Below are positions 35,315 through 44,224 of a DNA stretch of 64,000 bases, piece after piece (within the stretch, counting starts at the first letter, position 1; each line of letters starts with the position of its first letter). The translations under genes and the position numbers were made by a program. A model generated the notes under the pieces. The model saw nothing but the letters and a program-made list of their open reading frames with translations. It ran no database searches and was not told the origin of the DNA. The stretch spans positions 1-64,000 of the forward strand of contig NZ_LMVM01000037.1 in the NCBI RefSeq assembly GCF_002287175.1, in the 5' to 3' direction. The stretch is from Methanobacterium bryantii. Lineage in GTDB: Archaea; Methanobacteriota; Methanobacteria; Methanobacteriales; Methanobacteriaceae.

Positions 35315-35637
35315 GATTTTACCTTCCCTCCTGTAAACAGCCTTCTGGTACTTTTCCAGTAAATGATTATGTGGAATACTGTAACTAATGCCATGGTGAT
35401 GCCGAATTCTACATGCCAGTAAAGAAGTCCTGAATTGATGGATGTAATTATGCCTAGTTCAAGTAAAACCATAAGTACAAATCCTGCACACGCAGCTACT
35501 AAAAATGCACTAAGTAATATAAAGTTCCATAAATTCGCATGAAGTGATTTTTTTATTAAACCTGTATTGTAGAGTGTATATGTTATTAAATAACCCCCTA
35601 CAAACGGTATTGAAGGTATAAATATTTCATAAACCAT
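35311..35637 (-). CDS. DUF4405-like membrane protein, small paralogue
   Basis: A 108-residue membrane protein with about three to four helices, clearly related to the C-terminal part of the next gene: YWHVEFGITMALVTVFHIIIYWK matches YWHVELSLLMIIVTLIHFHIY. Both keep WHVE and a second histidine 13-14 residues on. A longer frame opens at GTG 35646; the ATG at 35637 has GTGAT before it and I use that. The two genes overlap by ATGA and must be co-translated, so they probably form a heterodimer. Confidence 0.65.
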   Translation of the reverse strand: MVYEIFIPSIPFVGGYLITYTLYNTGLIKKSLHANLWNFILLSAFLVAACAGFVLMVLLELGIITSINSGLLYWHVEFGITMALVTVFHIIIYWKSTRRLFTGGKVKS

Positions 35638-36153
35638 GATGATCACATTATTTTTAAATGAACCTTGATGCTCTTTAATTAAAATGGGTGATGCGTAATA
35701 AAAATAATTTTTCCAGAATTACTCCAAAATCATTCCATAATTCGTCCATATTCTGTCCTTTTAATATTTAAAGCAAAGGGGTTTCTATATTTATTAATTT
35801 TTTATTCTGATTTTTAAAAAGATTAAATATAAAATTTGTAGAAAAATGAGTTTTAAAAATGAAATATTTGGACGATTCATGTTAACTGCTTGTTATAAGT
35901 TTAATCTATCTGGCTTTGGATTTATTTATAAATATGATTCTAGTTAAATTTTTAATAAGTGTATTTTATGACTATTTTAGGTTTTGAGTACGTTTGTAGG
36001 CATGTTTGGTTATTTTGGTGATATATAATGTATTTTAAAATGAATCATATTTTAACTTTATTTTGAAATATTGGGACATAGCCCGGTTGGGTAATAGTTA
36101 AATTGGCCTATAACTATTTATAGATCAAATTCAATAATTTGAATATGGTTATA
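35638..36153. other. AT-rich divergent intergenic region
   Basis: About 515 bases between divergent genes, AT-rich. TATA-like runs sit near 35785, 35936 and 36112. No gene and no repeat seen; the TetR operator lies at its right border. Confidence 0.4.
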
Positions 36154-36165
36154 TAGACCAGTCGT
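36154..36165. promoter_or_regulatory. TetR operator, upstream copy
   Basis: tagaccagtcgt, an imperfect copy of the palindrome tagactggtcta found twice before the MFS gene. It lies 18 bases before the ATG of the TetR gene, so it probably serves autoregulation. Confidence 0.6.
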
Positions 36166-36182
36166 TATAATTGGATGGTATA

Positions 36183-36770
36183 ATGAAAAAAACTGATACA
36201 AGAGATCGAATAGTGGAAGCTGCAACAGTTCTTTTTCAGCTTAAAGGATATCATGCTACTGGATTAAATGAGATATTAAGGGAGAGTAATGCTCCTAAAG
36301 GTTCTTTATACTATTATTTTCCTGATGGGAAGGAACAACTAGCACTTGAAGCTGTAAATTTAACAAAAGAATTTGTCGAAAAAACAATAAAAGAAAGGCT
36401 TGCAAAAATCCAGGATCCTGCAGAATCCATTAAAAATTCCATCGAAGAAATGGCAGATCTGGTATATGCTCAAAAAGATGAAAAATTAGCACTTAGGAGC
36501 ACTAAAAAAGTTTCGATCAACCTTATTGCGCTGGAAACAGCTGCAACCAGCGAAACTTTAAGAAAAGCGTGTGAATCTGCTTTTAATGTATGGCAAGATG
36601 CTTATACTCAGAAGTTAATAGAAGGGGGTTTCAACAGAGAAAAAGCAGAAACCCTTGGACTGGTTATTCAGTCAATGGTGGAAGGGGCAATAATCATGTC
36701 TTTAACGAAAAAGAGTGATAAGCCTTTCATTGAAATTGCAAAGCAGATTCCTATTCTACTGGCTCAATAA
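36183..36770 (+). CDS. TetR/AcrR family regulator
   Basis: A 195-residue TetR-family repressor. The DNA-binding domain is complete: DRIVEAATVLFQLKGYHATGLNEI and LRESNAPKGSLYYYF with the recognition helix and the conserved YYYF. The rest is the ligand and dimer domain. The frame opens at TTG 36171, but GGATGG sits just before the ATG at 36183. It lies 130 bases before an MFS exporter with two matching palindromes between, so it should repress both and respond to a compound that the exporter removes. Confidence 0.9.
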   Translation: MKKTDTRDRIVEAATVLFQLKGYHATGLNEILRESNAPKGSLYYYFPDGKEQLALEAVNLTKEFVEKTIKERLAKIQDPAESIKNSIEEMADLVYAQKDEKLALRSTKKVSINLIALETAATSETLRKACESAFNVWQDAYTQKLIEGGFNREKAETLGLVIQSMVEGAIIMSLTKKSDKPFIEIAKQIPILLAQ

Positions 36771-36816
36771 TATTATTGTTGGAAGAATTTTGAATGAATT
36801 TTTTTAAAAAATTATG

Positions 36817-36828
36817 TAGACTGGTCTA
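36817..36828. promoter_or_regulatory. TetR operator, copy 1 of 2
   Basis: The palindrome tagactggtcta (TAGAC-TG-GTCTA) within the 20-base direct repeat attatgtagactggtctaat (36811-36830). Confidence 0.75.
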
Positions 36829-36868
36829 ATTAGGATAATGGGAAGTATCTCTAATTTTCAATATTATG

Positions 36869-36880
36869 TAGACTGGTCTA
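36869..36880. promoter_or_regulatory. TetR operator, copy 2 of 2
   Basis: The same palindrome within the second copy of the 20-base repeat (36863-36882), 52 bases from copy 1, about five helical turns. It sits 20 bases before the MFS ATG. Because the frame of the MFS gene could be read through it, the presence of this operator argues for the downstream ATG. Confidence 0.75.
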
Positions 36881-36900
36881 ATATAGGAGAGAATTCAAAA

Positions 36901-38364
36901 ATGGTTTTAAATACAGATGAAGATTATCCACAAATGGGTTTAAATTCAAACGAAAATAAGTTTTCAGTTAACAAAAATAACACTAAAAAAATTTTATTTG
37001 TACTTTTACTTGGCGGATTCATGTCGATGTTAAGTGAAACCGCGTTGAGCATCGTATTTCCTCATATAATGTTGCAGTATAATATTTCAGCGGGGACAGT
37101 ACAGTGGTTGACCACTATTTATGTTCTTGTTTCAGGTATTGTATTCCTTATCAGTGCGTTTCTTATTGAGCGGTTTTCAACAAGAAAACTGTTCATGTCT
37201 TCAATGGTATTTTTAATTATAGGAACGATTGTGTCAGGTATTTCATCAAATTTTCCGGTTTTATTTACTGGACGTGTAATCCAGGCAGTTGGAACAGGTA
37301 TTCTTGTACCTCTAATATTTAACACAATACTAATATTAATACCCAGACAGAAACAGGGATTGGTCATGGGACTTGTATCTCTTGTAATCCTTTCTGCACC
37401 AATGTTTGCACCAGTATTTATGGGATTTCTTATGGGCTTTATGGACTGGCACTGGTTCTTTTTGCTGGTTTTAGTCTTTTTCATAGCCACATCAGTTTTA
37501 GGCATTTCTTTTTTAAGGAATGTCACTGAAGTAACACGCCCTAAACTTGATATTTTATCTGTTATTCTGGCTGCTGTGGGATTTGGTGGAATTATAATGG
37601 GATTCAGCGGTTTAGGAGACTATGGATTAAGTTTGAATGTTATAATGCCTCTAATTATAGGCATATTTAGCCTTATATTATTTGCAGCACGCCAGTTAAC
37701 CATGGAACACCCTTTACTGGACCTTCATGTTTTTAAATATCCCTTTTTCACAATAGGGATAATAATTAATGTAATTAATGTGATGGTCGTTTTTGCAATA
37801 GTGATTATACTTCCAATGTACCTGCAGAATGGACTTGGAACTACTTCTTTTGTTGCTAGTCTTGTAATGCTGCCTGGAAATATTTTAAACTGTTTACTGC
37901 CTCTTCTTGCAGGCCATATATATGACAGACATGGGCCAAGGGTTATCGTTAGCTCAGGTCTTGCTGTTATGTGCATTTCCATGATATTTTTATCGAACCT
38001 TTCTGTTTCAACCACCCTTGCTGCCGTGTTAATTATAAACTGCGGCCTGTATATAGGATCAGCCCTTTTAATGTCTCCAAACCAGACAAATACTCTGGGA
38101 AATTTGGATTCTAAACATTACGCTTCAGGTTCTGCCATAATGACTTCCCTGCAGCAGATGGGGGGTGCAATTGGTTCATCTCTATTTGTAAGCTTTATGT
38201 CATTTGGACAGCACAGCTACCTTCAAAATATCATTAATCCAGATCCAGCACAGCAGATATCTGCATTAATATCTGGTGTAAACTTTTCATTTCTAATAGG
38301 GGCAATAATACTTGCGTTTGTATTTGTGCTTTCCCTTTTTTTAAAGAAGGAAGCACATGCTTAA
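36901..38364 (+). CDS. MFS exporter, DHA2 type
   Basis: A 487-residue drug:proton antiporter of DHA2 type with 14 predicted helices. The frame opens 21 codons earlier, but those codons run through the second TetR operator, and GGAGAG precedes the ATG at 36901; this is the start. Family blocks: ALSIVFPHIMLQYNI in helix 1, FLIERFSTRKLFM as motif A, LILIPRQKQGLVMGLVSLV in helix 5 and NCGLYIGSALLMSPNQTNTL late. The first loops are typical for the family. It is likely to be induced by its substrate through the TetR regulator upstream. Confidence 0.92.
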   Translation: MVLNTDEDYPQMGLNSNENKFSVNKNNTKKILFVLLLGGFMSMLSETALSIVFPHIMLQYNISAGTVQWLTTIYVLVSGIVFLISAFLIERFSTRKLFMSSMVFLIIGTIVSGISSNFPVLFTGRVIQAVGTGILVPLIFNTILILIPRQKQGLVMGLVSLVILSAPMFAPVFMGFLMGFMDWHWFFLLVLVFFIATSVLGISFLRNVTEVTRPKLDILSVILAAVGFGGIIMGFSGLGDYGLSLNVIMPLIIGIFSLILFAARQLTMEHPLLDLHVFKYPFFTIGIIINVINVMVVFAIVIILPMYLQNGLGTTSFVASLVMLPGNILNCLLPLLAGHIYDRHGPRVIVSSGLAVMCISMIFLSNLSVSTTLAAVLIINCGLYIGSALLMSPNQTNTLGNLDSKHYASGSAIMTSLQQMGGAIGSSLFVSFMSFGQHSYLQNIINPDPAQQISALISGVNFSFLIGAIILAFVFVLSLFLKKEAHA

Positions 38365-38475
38365 AAAAAAACGCTTTATTATATTTTTTTGACTGTAATA
38401 CAGTTTAAAACATTTAATAGTTAATTGCAGATAAAAACAGCTGTTAAAAAGTAGAGTTGTTGGAAAGACTTTTAA

Positions 38476-38955
38476 TTAATCTTTCTGGAATAACATTATT
38501 ATTCCAGTTATTAAAAGCCATAATCCAATTAATATACCTAAATACAGCGGATCTTTAATGAATGCAGCTACAATTATGTAGATTATACCTAAAATTAGAG
38601 CTACTAGTCCTGTCCACCTGCTTCCTGTAGTTTTAGATGCTATGGCAACAATTCCTGCTATTACCAGGAATATACCTGCAATGAACACGAATAAAGCTGC
38701 CACGAAACTAAATAATGCAGGATTAAATATAAATCCTAGGCCAAAAATTAATGCTAAAAATCCTAAAATGAGTTCTATAATGCCCATAACTAGACTTTCG
38801 CCCATTGAGGCAGCGCCCATAAATAGAAGACCTAAACCCAAAAATAGCACTGCAACACCAGTTAGTACGCTAAATGGAATTACTCCTAAAAGTGGGAATG
38901 CTAAAACTATTAAACCTAAAACTATGAGAATTATTGCGTTTCCCGTTTTTTCCAT
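38476..38955 (-). CDS. Hydrophobic membrane protein, HdeD/DUF308-like
   Basis: A 159-residue protein of about five or six membrane helices with the two-fold repeating pattern typical of HdeD/DUF308 proteins (IILIVLGLIVLAFPLL; LVLILG; GIFLVIAGIVAIAS). Glycine-rich helices are packed with L, I and V. The ATG at 38955 follows GAGGTGAT and gives MEKTGNAI. A 4-codon-earlier ATG is weaker. Function unknown; proposed roles for the family are stress related. Confidence 0.6.
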   Translation of the reverse strand: MEKTGNAIILIVLGLIVLAFPLLGVIPFSVLTGVAVLFLGLGLLFMGAASMGESLVMGIIELILGFLALIFGLGFIFNPALFSFVAALFVFIAGIFLVIAGIVAIASKTTGSRWTGLVALILGIIYIIVAAFIKDPLYLGILIGLWLLITGIIMLFQKD

Positions 38956-39515
38956 ACCAATCACCTCTTAAGCTTTTTTCCAACAACTCTTAAATTCTAA
39001 CAATAGTTAATAATTGCCATTATTAATTATTATATTTTGCTATAATTTAATAGGACTAATAACAGTGTAATTTGGATTTAAAAAATGAAATAAGATTTAC
39101 AAACGTATTTTTGACGGTTATATAATGTTTAAAACCTTAAATTCCAAAATAATTTTAAACATTAAATTTCAATTAAGTTATAATTAGGGAATATCATTTA
39201 TTTTATTTTTAACTTGCTAAAAAATCTTACTCTCTTTTATATCCTTTTTATTTTAAATAAGGTGGATCGAATGTTGCATTCCATTTATTTAAAAAACGCT
39301 CATGCCCAGAATGTTGTGTAAATAATATCACTTCACTCGTGTGTCTGGGTAAGTAAATTATATTTTTTTAAGATAAATCCCATATAATCAATTAAAAATT
39401 ACAATTTAGCATAATAGTATAACTCATGCACAGGATCATGGACATGAGCGTTAAAAAAATATTTTAGTAAAATTTAATAAGGGATTCTTGATGTCAATAA
39501 ATGAGTTTAAATGTA
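38956..39515. other. Intergenic region with a short terminal-inverted-repeat segment
   Basis: About 560 bases, AT-rich, between two minus-strand genes. It carries a 158-base segment with 10-bp inverted ends (39295-39452, separate entry) and a hairpin cccaga/tctggg inside it. No gene seen. Confidence 0.4.
39295..39452. repeat. Short element with inverted ends
   Basis: aacgctcatg (39295-39304) and catgagcgtt (39443-39452) are perfect inverted ends 158 bases apart, with A/T runs at the borders. Inside, cccaga (39305-39310) pairs with tctggg (39354-39359). The right end, read from the other strand, matches 15 bases at about 9569-9583 (tttaacgctcatgtc). No frame codes for a transposase. It may be a miniature inverted-repeat element or a structured RNA. 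Confidence 0.4.
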
Positions 39516-40382
39516 TTAAATGATCCTATTATCTAGTTTTAATTTAATCCGCTCAGCTAGCCCTTTATTTACAAGTGGAACCCTGGTTAAACTTTTAATA
39601 TTTGCATTTTCTAACTCTTCCATACTGGGGAAGCATCTATAAATATTTTCAGTTATTTTAAGGCCGACGCCATGAATATCCTTTAAAATAAGCCATATTT
39701 TTGTTTTTTCAGTGTTTTGAGTCCATTCCCAGAAACCTTCCAGATCTTCATAGGCAAGGCCCTTATAATAATTACCGCTGTGAGCGAGGTAGTGGCACTC
39801 TTTACACAGCAGAGCTAAATTATGGGATTCATCCTGGTCTTTAATTGTAGAACCCATTACTGGAATAATGTGGTGTATTTCAAGATTTTTGGGGGATCCA
39901 CATACTACGCATGAATTTTGGTCCCTCTTTAAGACGTATCTTTTTGTTTTTGCACTGATCCCATTTCTACCGTCTTTCTGCACTACTTTTCCATCTAAAA
40001 GATAAAACTGCCTTGTATATCCTTTACTGCAGTTTACGGCCCTTGTGATTTCTTCAGTAGTTATCTCTTCTTTCCACATTTCCTTTAATGCGATAATTTT
40101 GTCCTTTTTAAGATCTGTATCAAGATTATCATCTAAAAATTGAGTATATAGTTCATTTAAACTATTCTTTACACAGCTTAAATCTTTTAAAAGGGTTTTA
40201 AATTCATCTGTGTTTTCTACAGCCATTAAAATGTCTAGTTCTTCCCTGGATTTTGTAATTTTGCCTATGTATTCATCCAGGTGCTTTTGTGTGAGTTCCC
40301 AGAGTTCATCCAGAATTTTATGTTTCCTGTTTTTAAGTTCAAGGTGATAATTTTCGAGATAATCTGTATCCATGATTTTCAT
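39516..40382 (-). CDS. HNH endonuclease with a helix-hairpin-helix end
   Basis: A 288-residue protein. After a helical N-terminal region (1-115) and a middle region, the HNH domain starts at residue 158: CVVCGSPKNLEIHHIIP, then N188 and CKECH at 193-197, with zinc ligands C158, C161, C193 and C196 and catalytic H170-H171. A helix-hairpin-helix module ends the protein (IHGVGLKITENIYRCF, then LVNKGLAERIKLKLDN), which binds DNA. It may cut branched or damaged DNA. There is no ribosome binding site before the ATG. It stands alone, without a methylase. Confidence 0.82.
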   Translation of the reverse strand: MKIMDTDYLENYHLELKNRKHKILDELWELTQKHLDEYIGKITKSREELDILMAVENTDEFKTLLKDLSCVKNSLNELYTQFLDDNLDTDLKKDKIIALKEMWKEEITTEEITRAVNCSKGYTRQFYLLDGKVVQKDGRNGISAKTKRYVLKRDQNSCVVCGSPKNLEIHHIIPVMGSTIKDQDESHNLALLCKECHYLAHSGNYYKGLAYEDLEGFWEWTQNTEKTKIWLILKDIHGVGLKITENIYRCFPSMEELENANIKSLTRVPLVNKGLAERIKLKLDNRII

Positions 40383-40595
40383 TTTGCTTAAGTTTAATTA
40401 AATTTTTACATTCAATAAGTAAGTCAATGACATAACTTTTTAAATTTATAAATTTTAGGTATTCGAGAATCGTATTTTCGAAAGCATATAAACAGATTAC
40501 CTTATTAAATAGCGTCAAAAATATTTGGTCATTCACTATAAAAAATAGTAAAAAGGAAATCTTATGTTATTAAAAAGTTAAAAATTTAAAAGTAG

Positions 40596-40841
40596 TTAAT
40601 CCCTTGCTCTAATATGGGGATCAAAATTTAATGCACCCCTTTTAGATACCTCTTTTTTATAAGCTATCTGGGCATTTTGAATTGGAATTAATTCAATATC
40701 CCACGGGGAATCTTTTTCATACTCAATTTTAATTATTCCAATATCTTCCTGTATATTTATTGATTTTACGCTGTTTTTACCTTTTTCAAAGACTTTTTCA
40801 TTTTCCAAAATAGATACTTTTAATTTAGTGGCCCATACCAT
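40596..40841 (-). CDS. Small hypothetical protein
   Basis: An 81-residue soluble protein when the ATG at 40841, preceded by GGTGAAT, is taken. It begins MVWATKLKVSILENEKVFEKG, is strand-rich, and ends with RGALNFDPHIRARD. Not recognised. The same frame is open 4 codons further upstream. Confidence 0.5.
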   Translation of the reverse strand: MVWATKLKVSILENEKVFEKGKNSVKSINIQEDIGIIKIEYEKDSPWDIELIPIQNAQIAYKKEVSKRGALNFDPHIRARD

Positions 40842-41104
40842 GTTATTCACCATTTACCTGATTTTTGTAACTATTGTTAAGTTAGGCGTGATATAATCAG
40901 CTCTTTAACTTTAAATCAGATTTTTAACCATCACTCACAAAAATGAGCAGGTTTACTTTAAAAATAAAATTTTTTTAAAATAAAAATTTCACTATAATAT
41001 ATTGGTCATCAGTACTATTATATTTTTAACTAATGTGTAAAAATTTACAACCATATTGATAGTTGTTTTTAAAAAGAGAATAAAAATTATTGTAAATAAA
41101 ACAA

Positions 41105-41620
41105 TTAATCGGTAGTTCTTTTATTTACCTCTTCTTTACTCAGTTTCAGTATAACATAATCTCCAAAACTGTGTACATCTTCATCAGATACTACTAAATG
41201 TTTTTTTCTGAAAGCGGGTCCTGTGGATATGAGCACGTTATGGATCAGGCACCCTTTAGGGTCGATGAGCATGTCGCCCACTTTACCTACATCCATAGCA
41301 TCGTAGGTTAAGACAGTTTTTCCTACAATATCCTTAAATAATGAGCCGGTTTCTGCAAGTTCTCCTAATTTGTTAACCTTAGTTTTTTGATCAATCTCTT
41401 TTCCATTCAATTTTAGCTGTACATAGTCTCCTATTTTGTCCAGGTCTCCCTCTTTAACTGAAAAATATTTTTTATTTAAAGCGGATCCCGTAGCCACCCA
41501 TATTTTATCTACAAGGCAGTGTTTTAGTTTTATTTCAAGTTCAGCTATCTTACCTGCTTCTTTAGCGTCATTATCTAAAACTGTCATTCCTATAAATTTG
41601 CTGGCTTTCATTTTTAACAC
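41105..41620 (-). CDS. Two-domain PRC-barrel protein
   Basis: A 171-residue protein with two PRC-barrel domains (about residues 6-78 and 92-167). Both share the pattern FIGMTVLDNDAKEAGKIAEL and IVGKTVLTYDAMDVGKVGDM and each ends in a strand-rich run with GDYVQLKL or GDYVILKL. In Archaea, PRC-barrel proteins act as small adapters in RNA metabolism or cell division. Start is GTG 41620 or ATG 41611; no convincing ribosome binding site for either. Stands alone. Confidence 0.8.
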   Translation of the reverse strand: MLKMKASKFIGMTVLDNDAKEAGKIAELEIKLKHCLVDKIWVATGSALNKKYFSVKEGDLDKIGDYVQLKLNGKEIDQKTKVNKLGELAETGSLFKDIVGKTVLTYDAMDVGKVGDMLIDPKGCLIHNVLISTGPAFRKKHLVVSDEDVHSFGDYVILKLSKEEVNKRTTD

Positions 41621-41946
41621 GTTCCAAATATTATTTAATTAATATCAATTTTATCTTTTATAACATAAATAATATTTGATTAATGAAGTTTTATTGCTGT
41701 TTAAATGAATTGTTTGAAATTATGCTATTTTTACAGGATATATTTTAAATTTCGGGATTTATTATGATTTTTAAACTGTATATAGGTAAAATATTACTTT
41801 GAATTCTTTTTACTATTTATAACTTTAACCCTGTTTTTGAGCTTTTAATATGTGGTGGGCTGTGGAAGCGTTAAATCTTTAGTATTAAATATACATTAAA
41901 AATAATTACTTAAATAATTTCAAACAAAGTATATCTGGGGTTAGAT
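41621..41946. other. AT-rich divergent intergenic region
   Basis: About 325 bases. AT-rich, with TATA-like runs near 41776 and 41816. No gene or repeat seen. Confidence 0.4.
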
Positions 41947-42549
41947 ATGACTGAAACGCTGGCGTATGATGTAGAGATTAAAGAAGGTAATTTTGAAATA
42001 AGAAAATATGCTGATTATATTTTAGCCCAGGTGGATATCGGCGCATCATTTGATGATGCTGTACGTAAGGGGTTCATGATCCTTGCAGGTTACATTTTTG
42101 GAGGTAACAGAAAGCGTTCCAAGATTGCAATGACTGCACCTGTTGTGGAAGAGGAAATAAGCGAAAAAATAGAAATGACCGCTCCAGTAACTACTGAAAC
42201 TGTTAGTGCTTCAGAGAAGATAGGCATGGCTACTCCAGTTATTGAAGAAGAAACAGAAGCTAATTTTCAACGTATATCTTTTGCAATGCCGTCAAAGTAT
42301 ACTATGGATACTTTGCCAGAGCCCAATGATAAAAGAATTCATTTTAAAGAATTTAAAAATCAAAAAAATGCTGTCTTAAAATTTAAAGGCAGAGTAAAAG
42401 AAAAACTTGCTGCAGAAAAAATTGAAGAACTAAAAAAGTGGCTTTCTAAAAATCAAATTAAGCCAAAATCACGTTTTATGGTGGCGCAATATAACCATCC
42501 TGCAGTACCTGGATTTTTAAGGAGAAATGAGGTAATAGTGGAAGTTTAA
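41947..42549 (+). CDS. SOUL-type haem-binding protein
   Basis: A 200-residue SOUL/HBP family protein: YDVEIKEGNFEIRKYADYILA at the N-terminus, AMTAPVVEE repeated as MTAPVTTE and TPVIEEE in the middle, and FMVAQYNHPAVPGFLRRNEVIVEV at the end. Family members bind haem or tetrapyrroles in eukaryotes; in Archaea the ligand is not known. Length is normal. The internal TAPV units occur three times in a row. ATG after GGGGTTAGAT; promoter not obvious. Confidence 0.85.
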   Translation: MTETLAYDVEIKEGNFEIRKYADYILAQVDIGASFDDAVRKGFMILAGYIFGGNRKRSKIAMTAPVVEEEISEKIEMTAPVTTETVSASEKIGMATPVIEEETEANFQRISFAMPSKYTMDTLPEPNDKRIHFKEFKNQKNAVLKFKGRVKEKLAAEKIEELKKWLSKNQIKPKSRFMVAQYNHPAVPGFLRRNEVIVEV

Positions 42550-42656
42550 AAAATAGAATTTATTTTTTAATTACTTTTTATCATATATTCTCCCTCAAAG
42601 TTATTAAACATGCTCAAAAATATTTTAACAAATATATACAAGAAGTATCATGTAAA

Positions 42657-43991
42657 CAGAGAAACAGAATTTTGGCCCTGCTTTTTGTGGGCGTATTTAG
42701 GGGTGCCCTTGATATTGGCATTGTAGGGCCAGTATTACCTGCCGTTAAATCATTTTTTACTGTAAATGATGGGCTGTCCCTGATATTTACCATTTATATC
42801 CTTTTTTCATGATAGGACGCTGCTTATGGCTAATCTGATGTTTAAAGTAGGAGAAATATATAATCGATATATTTCTGTTTGCTGCAGGTTCTGTAATCAC
42901 TGCATTTTCATCTTCCTTTGAAATAATGCTTCTTGAAAGGGCTATCTGAGGTTTTGAAGTAGGGGGAATTTTCCAGTTGCAAGTGCATTTATTGGGGACA
43001 CGTTTCATCCGGAAAAACGTGGCTCTGCATTTGGTATTATGGGCTCCGTATTTGGTTTGTCAGCGATTTTTGGACCAATACCTGGGGGTTTATTTCTTAA
43101 CTATGGTTGGTGGTGGCTTTTTATAATAAATATGCCTATAAATGCAGGATATTTCATATTGCCTAAAACTAAAAGAAAATGGGTTTCATGTTTTGACTGG
43201 TATGGGGCCATAATACTGGGAATTCTTGTTGCCTCACTTGCATTTTGGGTAAATCAGATAGACAGCAGTAATTTTACTGAAAGTCTTAAATCGCTTTATG
43301 TATGGCCATTTTTAATATTTTCTATTGCATTACTGCCTGTCCTATGGAGAATTGAGAAAGGTGCTGAAGACCCTGTAATTCAGATTAATTTATTAAAAAA
43401 TAGGGAAGTTAGGCTGGCTACAGGTATATCAATAAGCTCCGGTTTAAGTCAAGTGGCAATAGTATTTCTCCCATCTGCGGTAATTTCGTTATCTCTGTCC
43501 ATTTCTACTGCTAGTTTAATGATTCTTCCTCTGGTGATTACCAAAGTTATCAGTGCACCTTTAGTTGGTAAATTACTTGACAAATTTGGATCAAAAAGTG
43601 ATGTTTACAGTAGCTTTATATTAATTACAGGCATTTTTATTTTAAGCTTCTTTGCATATTCATTCTATATTTTTATCTTATCTGGCCTCATTTTGGGTGT
43701 GGGGTTAATTACAATTATTTAAGCTCCTTTGATATACATCATGTTATTAGAAAGTCCAGAAAAATACAGGGCCTCTGGTCAGGCACTGATCAACACCAAT
43801 GCCAGTGCTGGGCAGTTAGTTGGCGGTGCATTAGTGGGGGTATAATTGCTTTTAAAGGAGGAACTTATGCAGGTTACGAATTTGCATATATTGCAGTTGG
43901 TATTGCCGCGGTTATAATGCTATGTTTAACCATGGGCCTTAAAGGTCGCTTAGAGCAAGTTAAAACTATGAAAATAAATTCAAAAATATGA
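42657..43991 (+). pseudogene. Broken MFS transporter gene
   Basis: Remains of one MFS transporter run through all three frames. A first segment near 42672-42810 encodes LLFVGVFRGALDIGIVGPVLP, then hits a stop after a frameshift at about 42808. A second segment (43039-43722) encodes SVFGLSAIFGPIPGGLFL and later helices. A third after about 43734 encodes LLESPEKYRASGQALINTN, then shifts again near 43845 to reach a C-terminal TYAGYEFAYIAVGIAAV and end at 43991. At least three frame changes are needed, so it is not functional. It is related to other MFS genes here but was not copied from them recently. Confidence 0.85.
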
Positions 43992-44142
43992 TTGAGGGAT
44001 ATCTTTTTTAAATGTATTATATTGTGAAGATGCTTTCATAAAAATGCCATAAGTTATCCTTAGTTTATATTACTGCCCTCAATATGATAAGGTATAAAAA
44101 TAGTAAAAATAAACATATGGCTAGTGTAAGTTGGAAATATAT

Positions 44143-44217
44143 ATGTATAAATATACTATAGAACAACTTGAAGAGCGTTATACTCTAAATTTTCCCTTAG
44201 ACTTCGGTTTGGAGTAG
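44143..44217 (+). CDS. Possible 24-residue peptide before the helicase group
   Basis: An ATG-led frame of 24 residues, MYKYTIEQLEERYTLNFPLD and four more, ending 7 bases before the start of the coiled-coil gene. TTGGAA precedes it. It reads naturally as a helix plus short strand and may be a leader peptide or a remnant. It also overlaps a TATA-like run, so it may only be promoter sequence. Confidence 0.3.
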   Translation: MYKYTIEQLEERYTLNFPLDFGLE

Positions 44218-44224
44218 TGAATAA

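Noticed and set aside
40339..40536. 65-codon minus-strand frame overlapping the HNH gene start
   Set aside because: It overlaps the HNH gene by 44 bases in another frame, has no ribosome binding site and a composition like noncoding AT-rich sequence.
43039..43722. Open frame of 227 codons that looks like a transporter
   Set aside because: It is only the middle of a broken MFS gene: helices upstream and downstream continue in other frames.
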